From Piromyces finnis (lineage: Eukaryota > Neocallimastigomycota > Neocallimastigomycetes > Neocallimastigales > Neocallimastigaceae), in the NCBI GenBank assembly GCA_002104945.1, contig MCFH01000068.1, forward strand, positions 62,001 through 126,000: a DNA stretch of 64,000 nucleotides. The letters run 5' to 3'. Positions 43,067 through 53,243 of the stretch are shown here, piece by piece. The translations under genes and the position numbers were made by a program. The notes under the pieces were generated by a model that saw only the letters and a program-made list of their open reading frames with translations, did no database searches and was not told the origin of the DNA. Numbering within the stretch: position 1 is the stretch's first letter; each line of letters starts with the position of its first letter.

Positions 43067-43151
43067 TATATTTTATTTCATTATCTTATTTATATCATTA
43101 TATCAATACTTCAAATTATTAATATCTATTGTCATAATAAGTTCTTTCAAA

Positions 43152-44648
43152 ATGAACAATACCAATTGTACTGTACCTACCTTACGACGTGGTCTTCGTT
43201 TCTTCGGATCTAACTCCAATAAATCATATCTAATTTTTATCCATGATCTTAGTTCATGGTCAAAACAACGACTAATGGAATTTCTTTTAAAGGACATTCA
43301 ACCTTTCAATGATATTCTTCAATCCCTCACCAAAAAATATTCACAATCACTCGGTACCTATTTCATTTTAATAGTCAATGGAAAATGCCCGCTTAAAGCC
43401 ATGTTACTTATACACTCACTTTCTAAAAAACTCCCAATCTCTAGTAAAATATCTTGGAAATTCATTGATAAGCTCAAAAACAATAGATCATACAAAAACA
43501 AACGATCTATCAAATCCACTACTGGTCCACTCTCTGACGATTTCTATTTTAGTCACTTAAGTTCTAATGCTTCCTTTTTCAACTTATGTACTTGTTGGAA
43601 CATCAATGGTTGGAACCCTAAGAAAAAGCACGGTATTTTATACTTCATCTCTGTTTTCAAACCTGTATGTGTTTTCTTTCAAGAAGTAGGTAACAGCCAA
43701 TTCCTCTGTGGTAATGCAATTTCCTCCCCATGCCTACCAAACTATAAACCAGTACACAGACGTGCTAATCCTAAAGTTCCAGGTATGAGAGGACTTTACA
43801 TTGGTGTTCATAACTCTTGTTCCTTTACTCCTGAACCTCTTCTTTATAAGTACATCATTTCAGTTACAATACTGTCATTTTGGAACCAGAGATGTACCAT
43901 CGGTAATATTTACTTCCCGCAAACTAGATGGCCGGATGCTAGATTAATTGCCTTTGATGAACTTGATAAGTGGTTAACAACACATAACAAATTCAACCAC
44001 CCAGCTATCCTTATAGGAGACTTTAATATGTCAGCTATTAAAATCAAATCTTATATATCACAACACTTCCCGGATTGGACTATGGCAGAATTAACTGGTA
44101 ATAATTTCACTTGGGAAAAAGGTTCTAAATCTTCATGCATTGATCATATTATATACAACAAAGCTATGACAGAACACATAAACAAATCTTCAGTTTGCGA
44201 AGTTTTTCACGATGTTTCTGATCACAAACCGATCCTTGTGTCTTGTAAAAAAGACTCTTTTGATGGTTTCAAAAAGCCTAAGAAGACCTTTAAATGGTCA
44301 AGTCATATCTGTAACACAAAGTGTTCTGACATTCTTACTAGTAATCGCTTTGCTGTTCTAGCTTCCGAGCTTGAAGCTAATTGCGATAGCCTTTCGGCTG
44401 ACGATATGATTTCAAAATTTTTAGATACCTCCAAAACTATAGGTAAAGATATAAAAGCCATTGTGCCTGCAGATTTAAAAGGTCCAGCATTCCATTTCCC
44501 TCAATACATCAAAAACCTATCACATGAAAAACACCTGGCTTACAAAAATATTAAGTCCCTTTCAGATTGCGCTGACATGGAAAATTATCTTAACCAGTTC
44601 TCCATATACCAAAATCTATGTAATACCATCAAAAATATAAAAGATTAA
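43152..44648 (+). CDS. LINE-B copy 4 ORF1: APE-type endonuclease
   Basis: 498 residues from MNNTNCTVPT. I chose this ATG because copies 1 and 2 share it and its context; the longer upstream open frame from 42831 is LTR-B plus spacer and is not LINE sequence. Domain order matches copy 1: basic N-terminus, WNINGW near 150, GDFNMS near 289, SDHKPIL near 355. It differs from copy 1 by only a few residues. It ends NTIKNIKD and TAA, with ORF2 continuing in the +1 frame. Confidence 0.88.
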   Translation: MNNTNCTVPTLRRGLRFFGSNSNKSYLIFIHDLSSWSKQRLMEFLLKDIQPFNDILQSLTKKYSQSLGTYFILIVNGKCPLKAMLLIHSLSKKLPISSKISWKFIDKLKNNRSYKNKRSIKSTTGPLSDDFYFSHLSSNASFFNLCTCWNINGWNPKKKHGILYFISVFKPVCVFFQEVGNSQFLCGNAISSPCLPNYKPVHRRANPKVPGMRGLYIGVHNSCSFTPEPLLYKYIISVTILSFWNQRCTIGNIYFPQTRWPDARLIAFDELDKWLTTHNKFNHPAILIGDFNMSAIKIKSYISQHFPDWTMAELTGNNFTWEKGSKSSCIDHIIYNKAMTEHINKSSVCEVFHDVSDHKPILVSCKKDSFDGFKKPKKTFKWSSHICNTKCSDILTSNRFAVLASELEANCDSLSADDMISKFLDTSKTIGKDIKAIVPADLKGPAFHFPQYIKNLSHEKHLAYKNIKSLSDCADMENYLNQFSIYQNLCNTIKNIKD

Positions 44649-46864
44649 GAATAAATTCAGATCTAATATCTATAAAGCTAACATTGTCTCTATTGGCAAA
44701 TATTTTATTGATAAAAGCTTTAGACAAGGTTGGAAAGGCCTTAAAAAACTTGCCAAACCAAGTTATTCCTCCTCCCATGTTTCAACTATTAAGGACAAGA
44801 ATGGCAAGGATTTATTTACTCCTCAAGAACAATTAAAACGTTGGGCTGAACATTATGAAAATCTTGCATCTGATGTTACAAATCACAGCTTAAATCGTGG
44901 TTGCTGGGAAAGAGCCTTCCAATTCAATCATATCAATCAAATAGCATGGGATATAAATGGTCCCATTTCTATTGAGGAAATTAGGAATGTTGTTCTGTCA
45001 ATGAAGAATAACAAGGCTCCAGGTCCCGATGGTATCCCTATTGAATTCTTCAAAGCTTTCTTTTGTAACGAAGAACTGGAAAAAGAACATAAGTCTGCTG
45101 GAAATTGTCTTAACTTAATTTTTAATAAAATCTGGAATGGTTCCTTTCCTTTGAAATGGAACTCTGCTTCCATTGTTTCTATTCCAAAGAAAGGCGATCT
45201 CTCAGATTGTAATAATTATCGTGGTATTTCTCTCATCAATGTAGGTCTTAAAATCATTTCAAAAATTGTAACTGATAGAATTTCAAAGTATGCTCTTTCT
45301 CATAACTTTATAAGACCTGAACAATTTGGTTTTCGCAATAAAGAAGAGTGTATTAGCTTATTTATTTCTATTACAGAAATCTGTCAAATAAGAAAATTTA
45401 AAGGAAAAGCCACATATGTTGCTTTTCTAGACCTTAAAAAAGCATACGACTCAGTTCCTATTTTTAATATTCTTACAAAGTTATATAAATTAGGTATACG
45501 TGGTAAATGTTTTGATTTTCTCAATAATCTCTACTCTACCTCAAAAGCTCGTGCACGTTTTTTGGATATGCTTTCCAATGAATTCCCTATAAACCGTGGT
45601 GTAAGACAAGGATATCCTCTTTCTCCTATACTATTTAACCTCTTCATCAATGATATTTTAAATAAATGCGAAAGGCTTGGAGTTAGCTTAGGAAATAAAC
45701 GTTGCTGTGGTGGCCTTTTCGCTGATGATATTGTTCTGATTGCTCCTAGCAAGAAGAACCTTCAAAAGATGTTCAATCTAGTCCTTGATTGGGCTAATTT
45801 AAATGAAATGTCTTTTGGAATAAATAAATGTGCAACTATTGTTGTTAAACCTATCAACTTTAATAGATCCCCTAGTTATGTTGACCCAACATTTTACATA
45901 GGTATGTACTCAATTCCAAAGGTTTCTTGCTATACTTATCTTGGAATCCCATTCGACGAAGATCTTTCTCTGACTCCTATTCTGTCTAATATGTACAAAA
46001 AAGTTCAGAAATCTTTATTCTCTTTTAAGAACTTCCTCACTAACAATTGTGTTCCTATTGGCTTAAAAAACATAGTAATTCATTCTTATATTTTAAGCAA
46101 AGTCTCTTATTATGCTCCTTTGCTTGGTTCCAACAAAAATAGAACTAGAAGAGTCCAATCTCTTATCAATACTGCTGTTTTATGGAGTGTCAATAGCTTT
46201 CACAATAAAAGTTTTAATAACAAAGATTTTGTTTTTGAACGAAATTCATTTATTAGTCTGTATGCTCTTACAAGAGATATGAAGATTCCTACCCTTTCAG
46301 GTATTTCTACTGTGCAACAAGTGAAATGCTTTGTTAAATGGAGAAAATCAAATTGTATTATTAAAGATCTCGTCCGATCTATTCCTCCCATATCTCATTA
46401 CTCTTGGGCCAAAGAATCTTGTTCCCTACATAAGAAGCTTATGAAAATATATATTAAAAGTACTAAAGATATTAGAGAACATTATTGGAATAATAGTAGC
46501 CTAAATAATGGAAGTAAAGCCCTCAGATATACTAACAACAAATTCCTTAATTCAGATCGCCTAATGCATATCGGTCTCAACATACCTCACTTAAATTTAG
46601 GAATTACCTGGATTATTCGTATTCGATGCGGTTATGAAAATACTACCCGAATTGCTATTGCCAGTAATAGAGTTACTCCTGACTGCCCTTGCGTCTTTCC
46701 ATGTTGCGGATATGACGAACAATCTTTATATCAATGGATATTAGAATGTTCCGCATTCTCTGAATACAGAGCTTCTTCACTTAGCTTTCTTAACGATCTT
46801 TTTACCCTTTTTTATAATAAATATAAGAATCAATTCATCACATACTTACTCCCCGAAACGGAAG
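44641..46864 (+). CDS. LINE-B copy 4 ORF2: reverse transcriptase, 3' end displaced by LTR-K
   Basis: The frame is open from 44641, overlapping the ORF1 end by a few bases; the first ATG is only at 45001. RT motifs are APGPDGIPIEFF, SIVSIPKKGDLSDC, FLDLKKAYDSVP, GVRQG(Y)PLSPILFN, FADD near 45718 and YTYLGIPFDEDLS. The Cys/His cluster CPCVFPCCGYDEQS shows Cys to Phe at one position relative to copy 3. At 46864 the LTR-K interrupts it after LLPETEV; the frame resumes at 47598. Translation of ORF2 would need frameshifting, reinitiation or an intact parent copy. Confidence 0.85.
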
Positions 46865-47592
46865 TGTAAAGATATAAAGTATATCTTTAAATTATTTAAT
46901 AATTAATTAATAATTATTGAATAATAATTTTGATATTTTAATGAAAAAATTGTTTATAAAATTTATTGTATAAATTTTATGGAATAATTAAATAAATATT
47001 AATTTTAAAATATCAAAGTTAGAAATGAAATTTGGATAAATATTTAAATTAATGGATAATTAAATTTAAATATTTTAAATATTCAAATTAAATCTTAAAA
47101 AGTTCTTATTTAATTAAAAAATAGTTTAATAACTTTAGCGTAGTTTTAAATTAGCATTTTTAATTATAAATATATAATAAATAGTATTATTAATATTTAA
47201 TTAATATATAGGTTATACATGGACTGTATTCAATTTGCAGTTTACTCAAATTGAATCAAAAGTGTATTTAATTAGTTTTAGTTTAGTTTTATTATTTTAT
47301 TATTTAATTAAATTAGTATTAAATTAGTTTTGTTTATTTTATATTGAATATATGTATAATTAAATAGAATAGTATATTAAAATATAATTTACAAAAAATA
47401 TAAATACATGTAAAATTTCTTGATTAAAACGATGTAATTGTTATTGACTATTATTTAGTTAATAACTAAATAAAATTAATAAAAGAGATATTTTTTTAAA
47501 TATAATTTATTTTCTTGTTTTTTCTTTATTTTGTGTTGTTGTTTTATTGTAAAAAATTTTATAATCTGTTTTACATTTATAAAACTTTTACA
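46865..47592 (+). mobile_element. Solo LTR-K in LINE-B ORF2, 5-bp duplication GGAAG
   Basis: 728 bp from TGTAAAGATAT to CTTTTACA. GGAAG flanks it at 46860-46864 and 47593-47597. The uninterrupted LINE-B copy 3 confirms the empty-site sequence (LLPETEVRKTIYNY). Confidence 0.95.
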
Positions 47593-47597
47593 GGAAG

Positions 47598-48040
47598 TAA
47601 GAAAAACAATTTATAACTATATTTTTACGTTCCTTCTTGGTGGAACTTTAGCTTATGATGAGCTACAAATCGATAAGGCGGAACAAAGACATTTGAATGA
47701 ACAGCTTTACAATTCATCGGGGTTTCATGTTCAATATGTAGAGGGATTTTTTTAACTGCATCAAATATATGTAGAGGGTCTCACGGCTTTTCTTACTAAA
47801 ACAATCTCTATCATTAGTAGCTCTATGAAGCTACTTTTTGATAGGTTTAGTAAGACACCTAACATAATCAAGAACGCCGACGTCGTACCGATATGGCAAA
47901 GGAACATTTCCAATGTTCCGTACACAGGGTTCAATGTTAGTATTTCTTCAAATTTGAATGAAAACATTATGAACTCATGGGAGAGTTTAGTGGACACCAC
48001 TATCATACCTGATGTTGCTTCTTTTTTTTATTTCATTTAA
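47598..48040 (+). pseudogene. LINE-B copy 4 ORF2 C-terminus
   Basis: The frame runs through RKTIYNYIFTFLLGG to VEGFF and TAA at 47753-47755. The same frame then continues open to 48040 (KLLFDRFSKTPNIIKNADVV, VPYTGF). The stop comes from the 21-nt insertion at 47746-47766. LINE-A has a comparable C-terminal block after its FLLGG motif, so the downstream stretch is the displaced end of ORF2 and not a separate 71-residue gene. Confidence 0.8.
47746..47766 (-). mobile_element. 21-nt LINE-A 3'-end insertion with 12-bp target duplication
   Basis: ATATGTAGAGGG occurs at 47734-47745 and 47767-47778. Between them the minus strand reads ATTTGATGCAGTT followed by seven A. This matches the last 13 nt of LINE-A (one mismatch) plus a short poly(A). 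The identical insertion is in LINE-B copy 3 at 37363-37383, so it predates spread of this LINE-B lineage. Confidence 0.75.
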
Positions 48041-48270
48041 TTTATTAGGTAGGAAACAATCCCACACAGTACAAATTGCAGAGTTCATTGAACTTTATAC
48101 AATTTAAATAATTATTTTATATTATTTTATATTTATATTTTTATTTATATATATTTTATTATTTTTATTTATTATTTATTATATCAATATGTATTATCAC
48201 TTAATATTATGTAATATCACAAATTAAATAAATAAAAGATGTTTATTCTCTTCCTAGTCTAAAAAATATA

Positions 48271-48769
48271 TATATATATATATTATTAAATTATATTTAT
48301 TAATATTAATTATTAACTATTAACTATTGTGAATATGTTTAATTAATAAATAGTTTTATTAATAAGGTTAACATTAATATTAGAGAATGATGTGATATGA
48401 AATTAATATGTCTAGCTACATATTAGCCATATTTAAAATATTCAATTTTAAATTTTAAAATTTATATATAATTGTGAAATAAATTTAATTAATAAATAAT
48501 TTTATTAATAAGGTTAACAAAGAGAAAAAGTTACATTGTAAATATTACAGTTATATAATGAGATGTAAGGTCATGTGACCATAGAAAATAAAATAAAATA
48601 AATAAAAAATAACTATCTCTACAACACGTAGACATTACGTTTACAACACTTTAAATACATGTTTATGTTTTTATAAATTAGTCACGTGTGTTTATAAATA
48701 TATGATATAAATAAATAAAATTATGTGTCCATAAATGTTCACAATAATATTTCATAATAATAATATAAT
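48271..48769. other. AT-rich spacer with a roughly 40-bp direct repeat
   Basis: An (AT)n tract lies at 48270-48285. TTAATTAATAAATA..TTTTATTAATAAGGTTAAC occurs twice, near 48338-48372 and 48487-48521. No ORF. Confidence 0.55.
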
Positions 48770-48977
48770 TGTTAGAATTTTAGGTTTTTTAATATTGACT
48801 TTGTTATGGTAATTTATTAATGTTTTATTACAAAGATTTAATTAACAATTACAAGTTTGTATTTATACTAAAATTTATGGCTTATGCTCTAATACATACA
48901 TTATCAATACATTACATTATATTAAATACATTTTACTAATGAATAAGGTTTATAATAAAATTTGAGATTTTCTAACA
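48770..48977 (-). repeat. LTR-H, 3' LTR of the copia element
   Basis: 208 bp with inverted ends TGTTAGAA...TTCTAACA. On the minus strand it follows the polypurine tract TTTGAGGGGGAA (48978-48990), as expected for a copia 3' LTR. Its 5' partner is not found; the element is truncated at the gag end near 54492. Confidence 0.8.
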
Positions 48978-49171
48978 TTCCCCCTCAAACTTGATTTCAT
49001 TTTGAAATTCAATGTTTGAAGTTTTGTTTTAGAATATATAAAATGAAATAAAATAAAATAAAATAAAATAAATTTTTTTTTAATAGAACTTTGTCAGATT
49101 ATTATTGAATGTATAGATAAGTTTAAGTAAATATAAAGTGTAATAACGTAAATAATTTTTTGTGCAACTTA

Positions 49172-50777
49172 TTATTTTACAAAAATTTTATCTGTAAAAT
49201 TTCTAATTTTTATAGAATTTAAATTTTTTGTGAGTGCATTAGCCAACATATCATTTGTGTTCTTATATTCTAGCTTTACTCTTTTATTTATAATATTATC
49301 CTTGTTGAAGTAGTATTTTATTGAGATATGTTTGAGTTTTGGGTTGGCTTCTCCATTTTCAAAAATTGCTTTGCTTGATTTGTTGTCCGTAAATATTGTA
49401 ATGATTATTTTTTGGTTGAATAGGCTGTAATAAAACCTTTTCCGTTGTATTTCAGTTTGTAATGAATTGTGTTGTGTAAATACTTAAGGATAATAAGAAC
49501 ACAATGCCAATCTGATACAGTGGGATTTTCACAAGATCTAGCAGCTTTGTGTACTGCGAAAGAAATATCCGGTCTGGTGCATTTTGCAAGGTAAATGATG
49601 GATACTAATGCACTTTTATATGTTGTGGCGTCAAATTTTTCATCACACATTTGTGGCTTGTCAATACAACATGGAGTATTATATCGATAAGTGTATTTAG
49701 TGTTAATAACTCCAAAGTTTTGTAAAAGATTTTCAATAAAATTTCTTTGCGAAATAAAATAGGAGTAGCTAGATTTTTCAACAGTTATGCCTAATAAGTA
49801 ATGAATTTTTCCATAATTTGAAATATTAAATTTGTTATTGATCTTATTTATTATGGATTCGATGATGTTAATATTGCCACAGATGATCATATCATCAACG
49901 TAAATACCAAGAATGCATATTGTATTATTGTTATGAGATTTTTTAAATATACATGGTTCTGATTTAAGCTGGTAGAAACCTGAATTAATGAGAAAATTTG
50001 AAATGGTAAGATACGATTGTCTTCCGGATTGTCGGAGACCATATAATGCTTTGTTGAGTAGCCAATATCCTTTGTTGTAGTTCTTGTCACTGGGAGGTAT
50101 TGTGGCGTAGATTTATTTATCAAGTTTAGCATTTAGGTAAGCGGTTTTAATATCCAGTTGGTAAATTTCCCATTTAAGTTTAGCAGCAGTAGAGATGATA
50201 AACTTTAAACTATCAGAATTTAATGTTGGAGAATAGGTTAAGTCAAAATCGGTCCCGTAAACTTGAGTGAAACCTCTGGCTACGAGTCTGGCTTTATATA
50301 TGGTGATATTATTATTTTCATCCCTCTTGATGGTGAATACCCATTTTGTGTAAACTAATTTTCTTTCTTTGGAAATTTTGGGAACAAAAGTCATGATTTT
50401 ATTAGAATATAAATTGTTAAGTTCTTCATTAATTGCATTGATCCAGTGTGATTTATTGGAACACGTAGTGGCTTGTTTGTAATTAAATGAAATATCTGAT
50501 TCATATGTATACGTGGATTCTTCTAAATTTAAAACCAGTCTTTTGTTATCATTAAGCAGTGGTGAATCATATGGATGTTTTTTAGGGATATTGATGTTTG
50601 ACTGTTAATTTATGTTACCTGAAATTGTTTTATTATCATTATTTGAAACATTTGAATCATTGTCTGAATCCTTGTATTTAGTTTTATTTTCAAAAGTTGT
50701 ATTGGCATTTTCATTTGTGGCGTCGTATTTTTTATTAATATTATTATTGTTGTTGGAAAAATTATTATTACAGTATT
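49172..50777 (-). pseudogene. Ty1/copia RT and RNase H
   Basis: On the minus strand one frame from 50777 to 49405 has only two stops. It begins in an Asn-rich linker, then SHWINAINEELNNLYSN, KARLVARGFTQVYGTDF, the KALYGLRQSGRQSY motif and the catalytic YVDDMII (near 49890). RNase H is partly deleted after ITAYS, then resumes in another frame (DNKSSKAIFENGE, ANALTKNLNSIKIRNF) to a stop near 49172. It is clearly copia-type, unlike the Ty3 elements elsewhere. Confidence 0.85.
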
Positions 50778-51397
50778 TGTAAAGATATTAAACACCTCTG
50801 TTTGATATCTTTAATGTAACTTAAGCCACAAGTATTATTGTTTAAGTTACACAATTTATATTACAGAAAAAGAAAATGAGGCATAATTTATTTATTAAAA
50901 ATTAAAGTTTAAAACAAAATAAATTATTAGTTTATTTTTAATGTTTAACAAGTAAATTAATATTCTCAATGTAAATCCTTAGTTTTAGTATTGTTTTTTT
51001 TAGAAATAGATAAATAATATATAAATAATAAATGATTAATATATCAATAATACATGGGCACATATTCAAATTAAATAGTACTTAATTTGAATTGCCAATT
51101 GTATTTTACTAAAATAGTTATAGTTTAAATATTCTATTAATAATTAAGATTTTAGTGTAGGTTTTAAATAATAATATATTTTAAATAAATAGCTATAATA
51201 TAATATAAATGTATTTAGGAAAAATATAAATAGAAGATATTTTTCATCATTTTATCGATGTAATTGTTATTAATAAAATTTCTATTATAATAAAAGATAT
51301 TTTTATAAAAACAATTTTTCTTTTTTCTTATTTAAATTTTAGTGTTATTGTAATAGAATAGATATCCTAATCTATTCTTCCAGTGTTCAACATTACA
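50778..51397 (+). mobile_element. Solo LTR-B in copia pol, 5-bp duplication GTATT
   Basis: 620 bp from TGTAAAGATATT to CAACATTACA, with GTATT at 50773-50777 and 51398-51402. Removing it joins NATFEYCN to the Asn-rich linker in frame. A TATAAATAG box lies near 51226. Confidence 0.95.
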
Positions 51398-51402
51398 GTA
51401 TT

Positions 51403-52139
51403 CGAATGTGGCGTTATTATTCATGACATCATAAAAATTCTTATCCATTTGTTCATTGGTGTCATCAATCCTAGTATTGAGTCTTTCAAATATATTGTAG
51501 TGGTTGATGTTTGTATTGTAATTTGGATGATTGTTAGTGTTATACTGGTTATTGAACGTAAAATTTCCTGGCTCCTCTTCAAGAAAAACAGCTTCTCTTA
51601 CTAAATGAATAGATTGATCACGTGTATTCATAATTATATAACAATTTGTGTCGAATTTTATTCCCAAGAATATGCCTTTTTATGAATTAGTTTCAAATTT
51701 AGACGCTTTATTTTGAATCTTGCTGTAGTAGGATACACAGCCAAATACTTTGATTTTATCAATTTTTACGGTTTTATTGTAGAAAATTTCATTTGGTATT
51801 AAATTTGAGATTCCCTTTCTTGGTGTAATGTTATACAGGTGATTTGTATAAATTACTGCATATGACCAGAAATCTAAGCTAAGTTTAGCCCAAAAAATTA
51901 AGATCTTCGCAGAGTTAATAATGGTTTGGTTGAATCTCTCGGCAATACCATTATTCTCAGGATTATACGGTGGGGAAAATATTTTCTTGATACTGACTTT
52001 TCTACAATATTTCTTTTTCTTTTGTTGTTAAATTCACGTCCGTTATCACTTTTGAAAAATTTAATATTATTTTTAAAGTGATTATTTATAAATTTTAAAA
52101 AATTTAAAATTGTGTTGGTTGCTTCGGCCTTCACTTTGA
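51403..52139 (-). pseudogene. Copia integrase core and C-terminal part
   Basis: Segments read VKAEATNTILNFLKF, the core motif SDNGREF, then after a frameshift NPENNGIAERFNQT (catalytic Glu region), DFWSYAVIYTNHLYN, TVKIDKIKVFGCVSYY and GIKFDTNCYIIMN. There is one stop before KGIFLG. It continues into RT across the solo LTR-B. Confidence 0.85.
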
Positions 52140-52422
52140 GTAAGCAAACCTAGTATAACAACGCGAGAGACTCAGGTTAACACAATACTAATTAACTATT
52201 TTTTGTATTAATAGTATATTTTATTAATAATTTGATTATTTAATATTATTAATACAAATTAACCTTAATACTAATTCTAAAGACTAAATTTACATGAATT
52301 TTATAAATTATTTATATTTACTATTTATAAATATTCTTATTTAATAATTATGAATAAATATTATTCATATTGATTGGTAACTTCAATTATTTAAATAAAA
52401 AAGAAGAAATAGAAATAGACAA

Positions 52423-52468
52423 ATATTATGGATTAAATATAGCAATCGCTATATTTAATCCATAATAT
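52423..52468. repeat. Perfect 21-bp inverted repeat with 4-nt loop
   Basis: Arms ATATTATGGATTAAATATAG(C) at 52423-52443 and its exact reverse complement at 52448-52468 are separated by AATC. It is an unusually long perfect hairpin for decayed sequence. Confidence 0.9.
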
Positions 52469-52496
52469 AGAGAACCCAGAGTCGAACATATGACAA

Positions 52497-52855
52497 TGTA
52501 ATGAGGTATATCTAATGATAAGGGTTAGACTAGAAAATCATTAAGGTAAGATTAATGAAAATTTCATAATTATATTTTTATAACCAATCATTAAGTAATT
52601 AATTCACTTATCAAATTGTATTAAAAAAAATAATTTTCATGTATAAAAGAGAGAATAAGAAAGATAAAATAGTTCTTTAACTAATAATTAATAAAAATTA
52701 GTTTTTTTTTTGTTTCGTCTTTAGTTTGATAATACACTGACCTAGCGAGTTAGTCGTATTATAATAATAAATTTAATAAATAAACATTATTAAAAAAATA
52801 TATATATTTGATTACATTAGAGTGTGTGTGTTTATTATTATAATATTTCGTTACA
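52497..52855 (+). mobile_element. Solo LTR-I, 5-bp duplication GACAA
   Basis: 359 bp from TGTAATGAGG to TTTCGTTACA, with GACAA at 52492-52496 and 52856-52860. It is nearly identical to the 5' LTR at 61885-62253, but lacks eight bases (GTGTTTTT) at the predicted transcription start. Confidence 0.95.
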
Positions 52856-52925
52856 GACAAGTAGGTCAGCGTCCAACAACCTGACGGCGAAGCCAGCTTA
52901 GGGAACCCCGAAATACAATTTTGGT

Positions 52926-53243
52926 GAAAAGGTACAAAGCCTTTATACATTACACTCAGGATTTTCTACTAAATTCATCAATAAATGTGATGATATATTT
53001 CATATCATCTATTGATGTGGGTTTTATAGGTCCGATGATGTCAGAATGGATGGTTTCCAGGATATTAGATGATTTTGGAATAACTTTATTATGGGGTTTT
53101 GCCTTCAATTTTGATATCTTGTAATCTAGGCATTGGTCATTTTCCTTCGTTCTGAGTTCCAAATATTTGTTTAAATCTTCCTGGTAGTAGTGACCTAGAC
53201 GACGGTGCCATAAGTCTTGGTTAAAAGTTTCAGTGGAGCAAAA
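52926..53243 (-). pseudogene. Copia integrase N-terminal region
   Basis: Minus-strand LWHRRLGHYYQEDL is the GAG-pre-integrase/zinc region. It is followed by KISKLKAKPHNK, HSDIIGPIKPTS (first catalytic Asp) and FIDEFSRKS, where the insertion begins. It continues from the protease segment above it with one stop between. Confidence 0.8.

Larger units (their letters stand above)
43067..48270 (+). mobile_element. LINE-B copy 4, most complete copy, split by a solo LTR-K
   Basis: It starts within the 5' UTR (ACTATATATTTTATTTC shared with copies 1 and 2) and runs to the shared 3' end CCTAGTCTAAAAAA near 48270. Order: endonuclease ORF1, frame break, RT ORF2, LTR-K insertion, ORF2 C-terminus with the 21-nt LINE-A tail insertion, residual C-terminal frame, and 3' UTR. 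No long poly(A) is present. No target duplication was seen because the 5' end is truncated. Confidence 0.88.
52140..52925. mobile_element. Unclassified insertion in copia integrase, itself carrying LTR-I
   Basis: About 785 bp separate copia integrase FIDEFSRKS from VKAEATNT; without the nested LTR-I and its duplication about 420 bp remain. The insert has a 21-bp perfect hairpin (52423-52468) and, on the minus strand, a B-box-like TGTTCGACTC and a D-arm-like GTCAG...CTGAC. There is no ORF. It could be a SINE-like or LTR-like unit; ends and target duplication are not clear. Confidence 0.55.

Noticed and set aside
42831-43151. N-terminal extension of LINE-B ORF1 in copy 4
   Set aside because: The extension translates LTR-B and spacer sequence; other LINE-B copies start at the shared ATG at 43152.
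47825-48040. Separate 71-residue gene after LINE-B ORF2 (also 37089-37304)
   Set aside because: It is in frame with ORF2 and separated from it only by the 21-nt insertion with its 12-bp duplication; it is the displaced ORF2 C-terminus.
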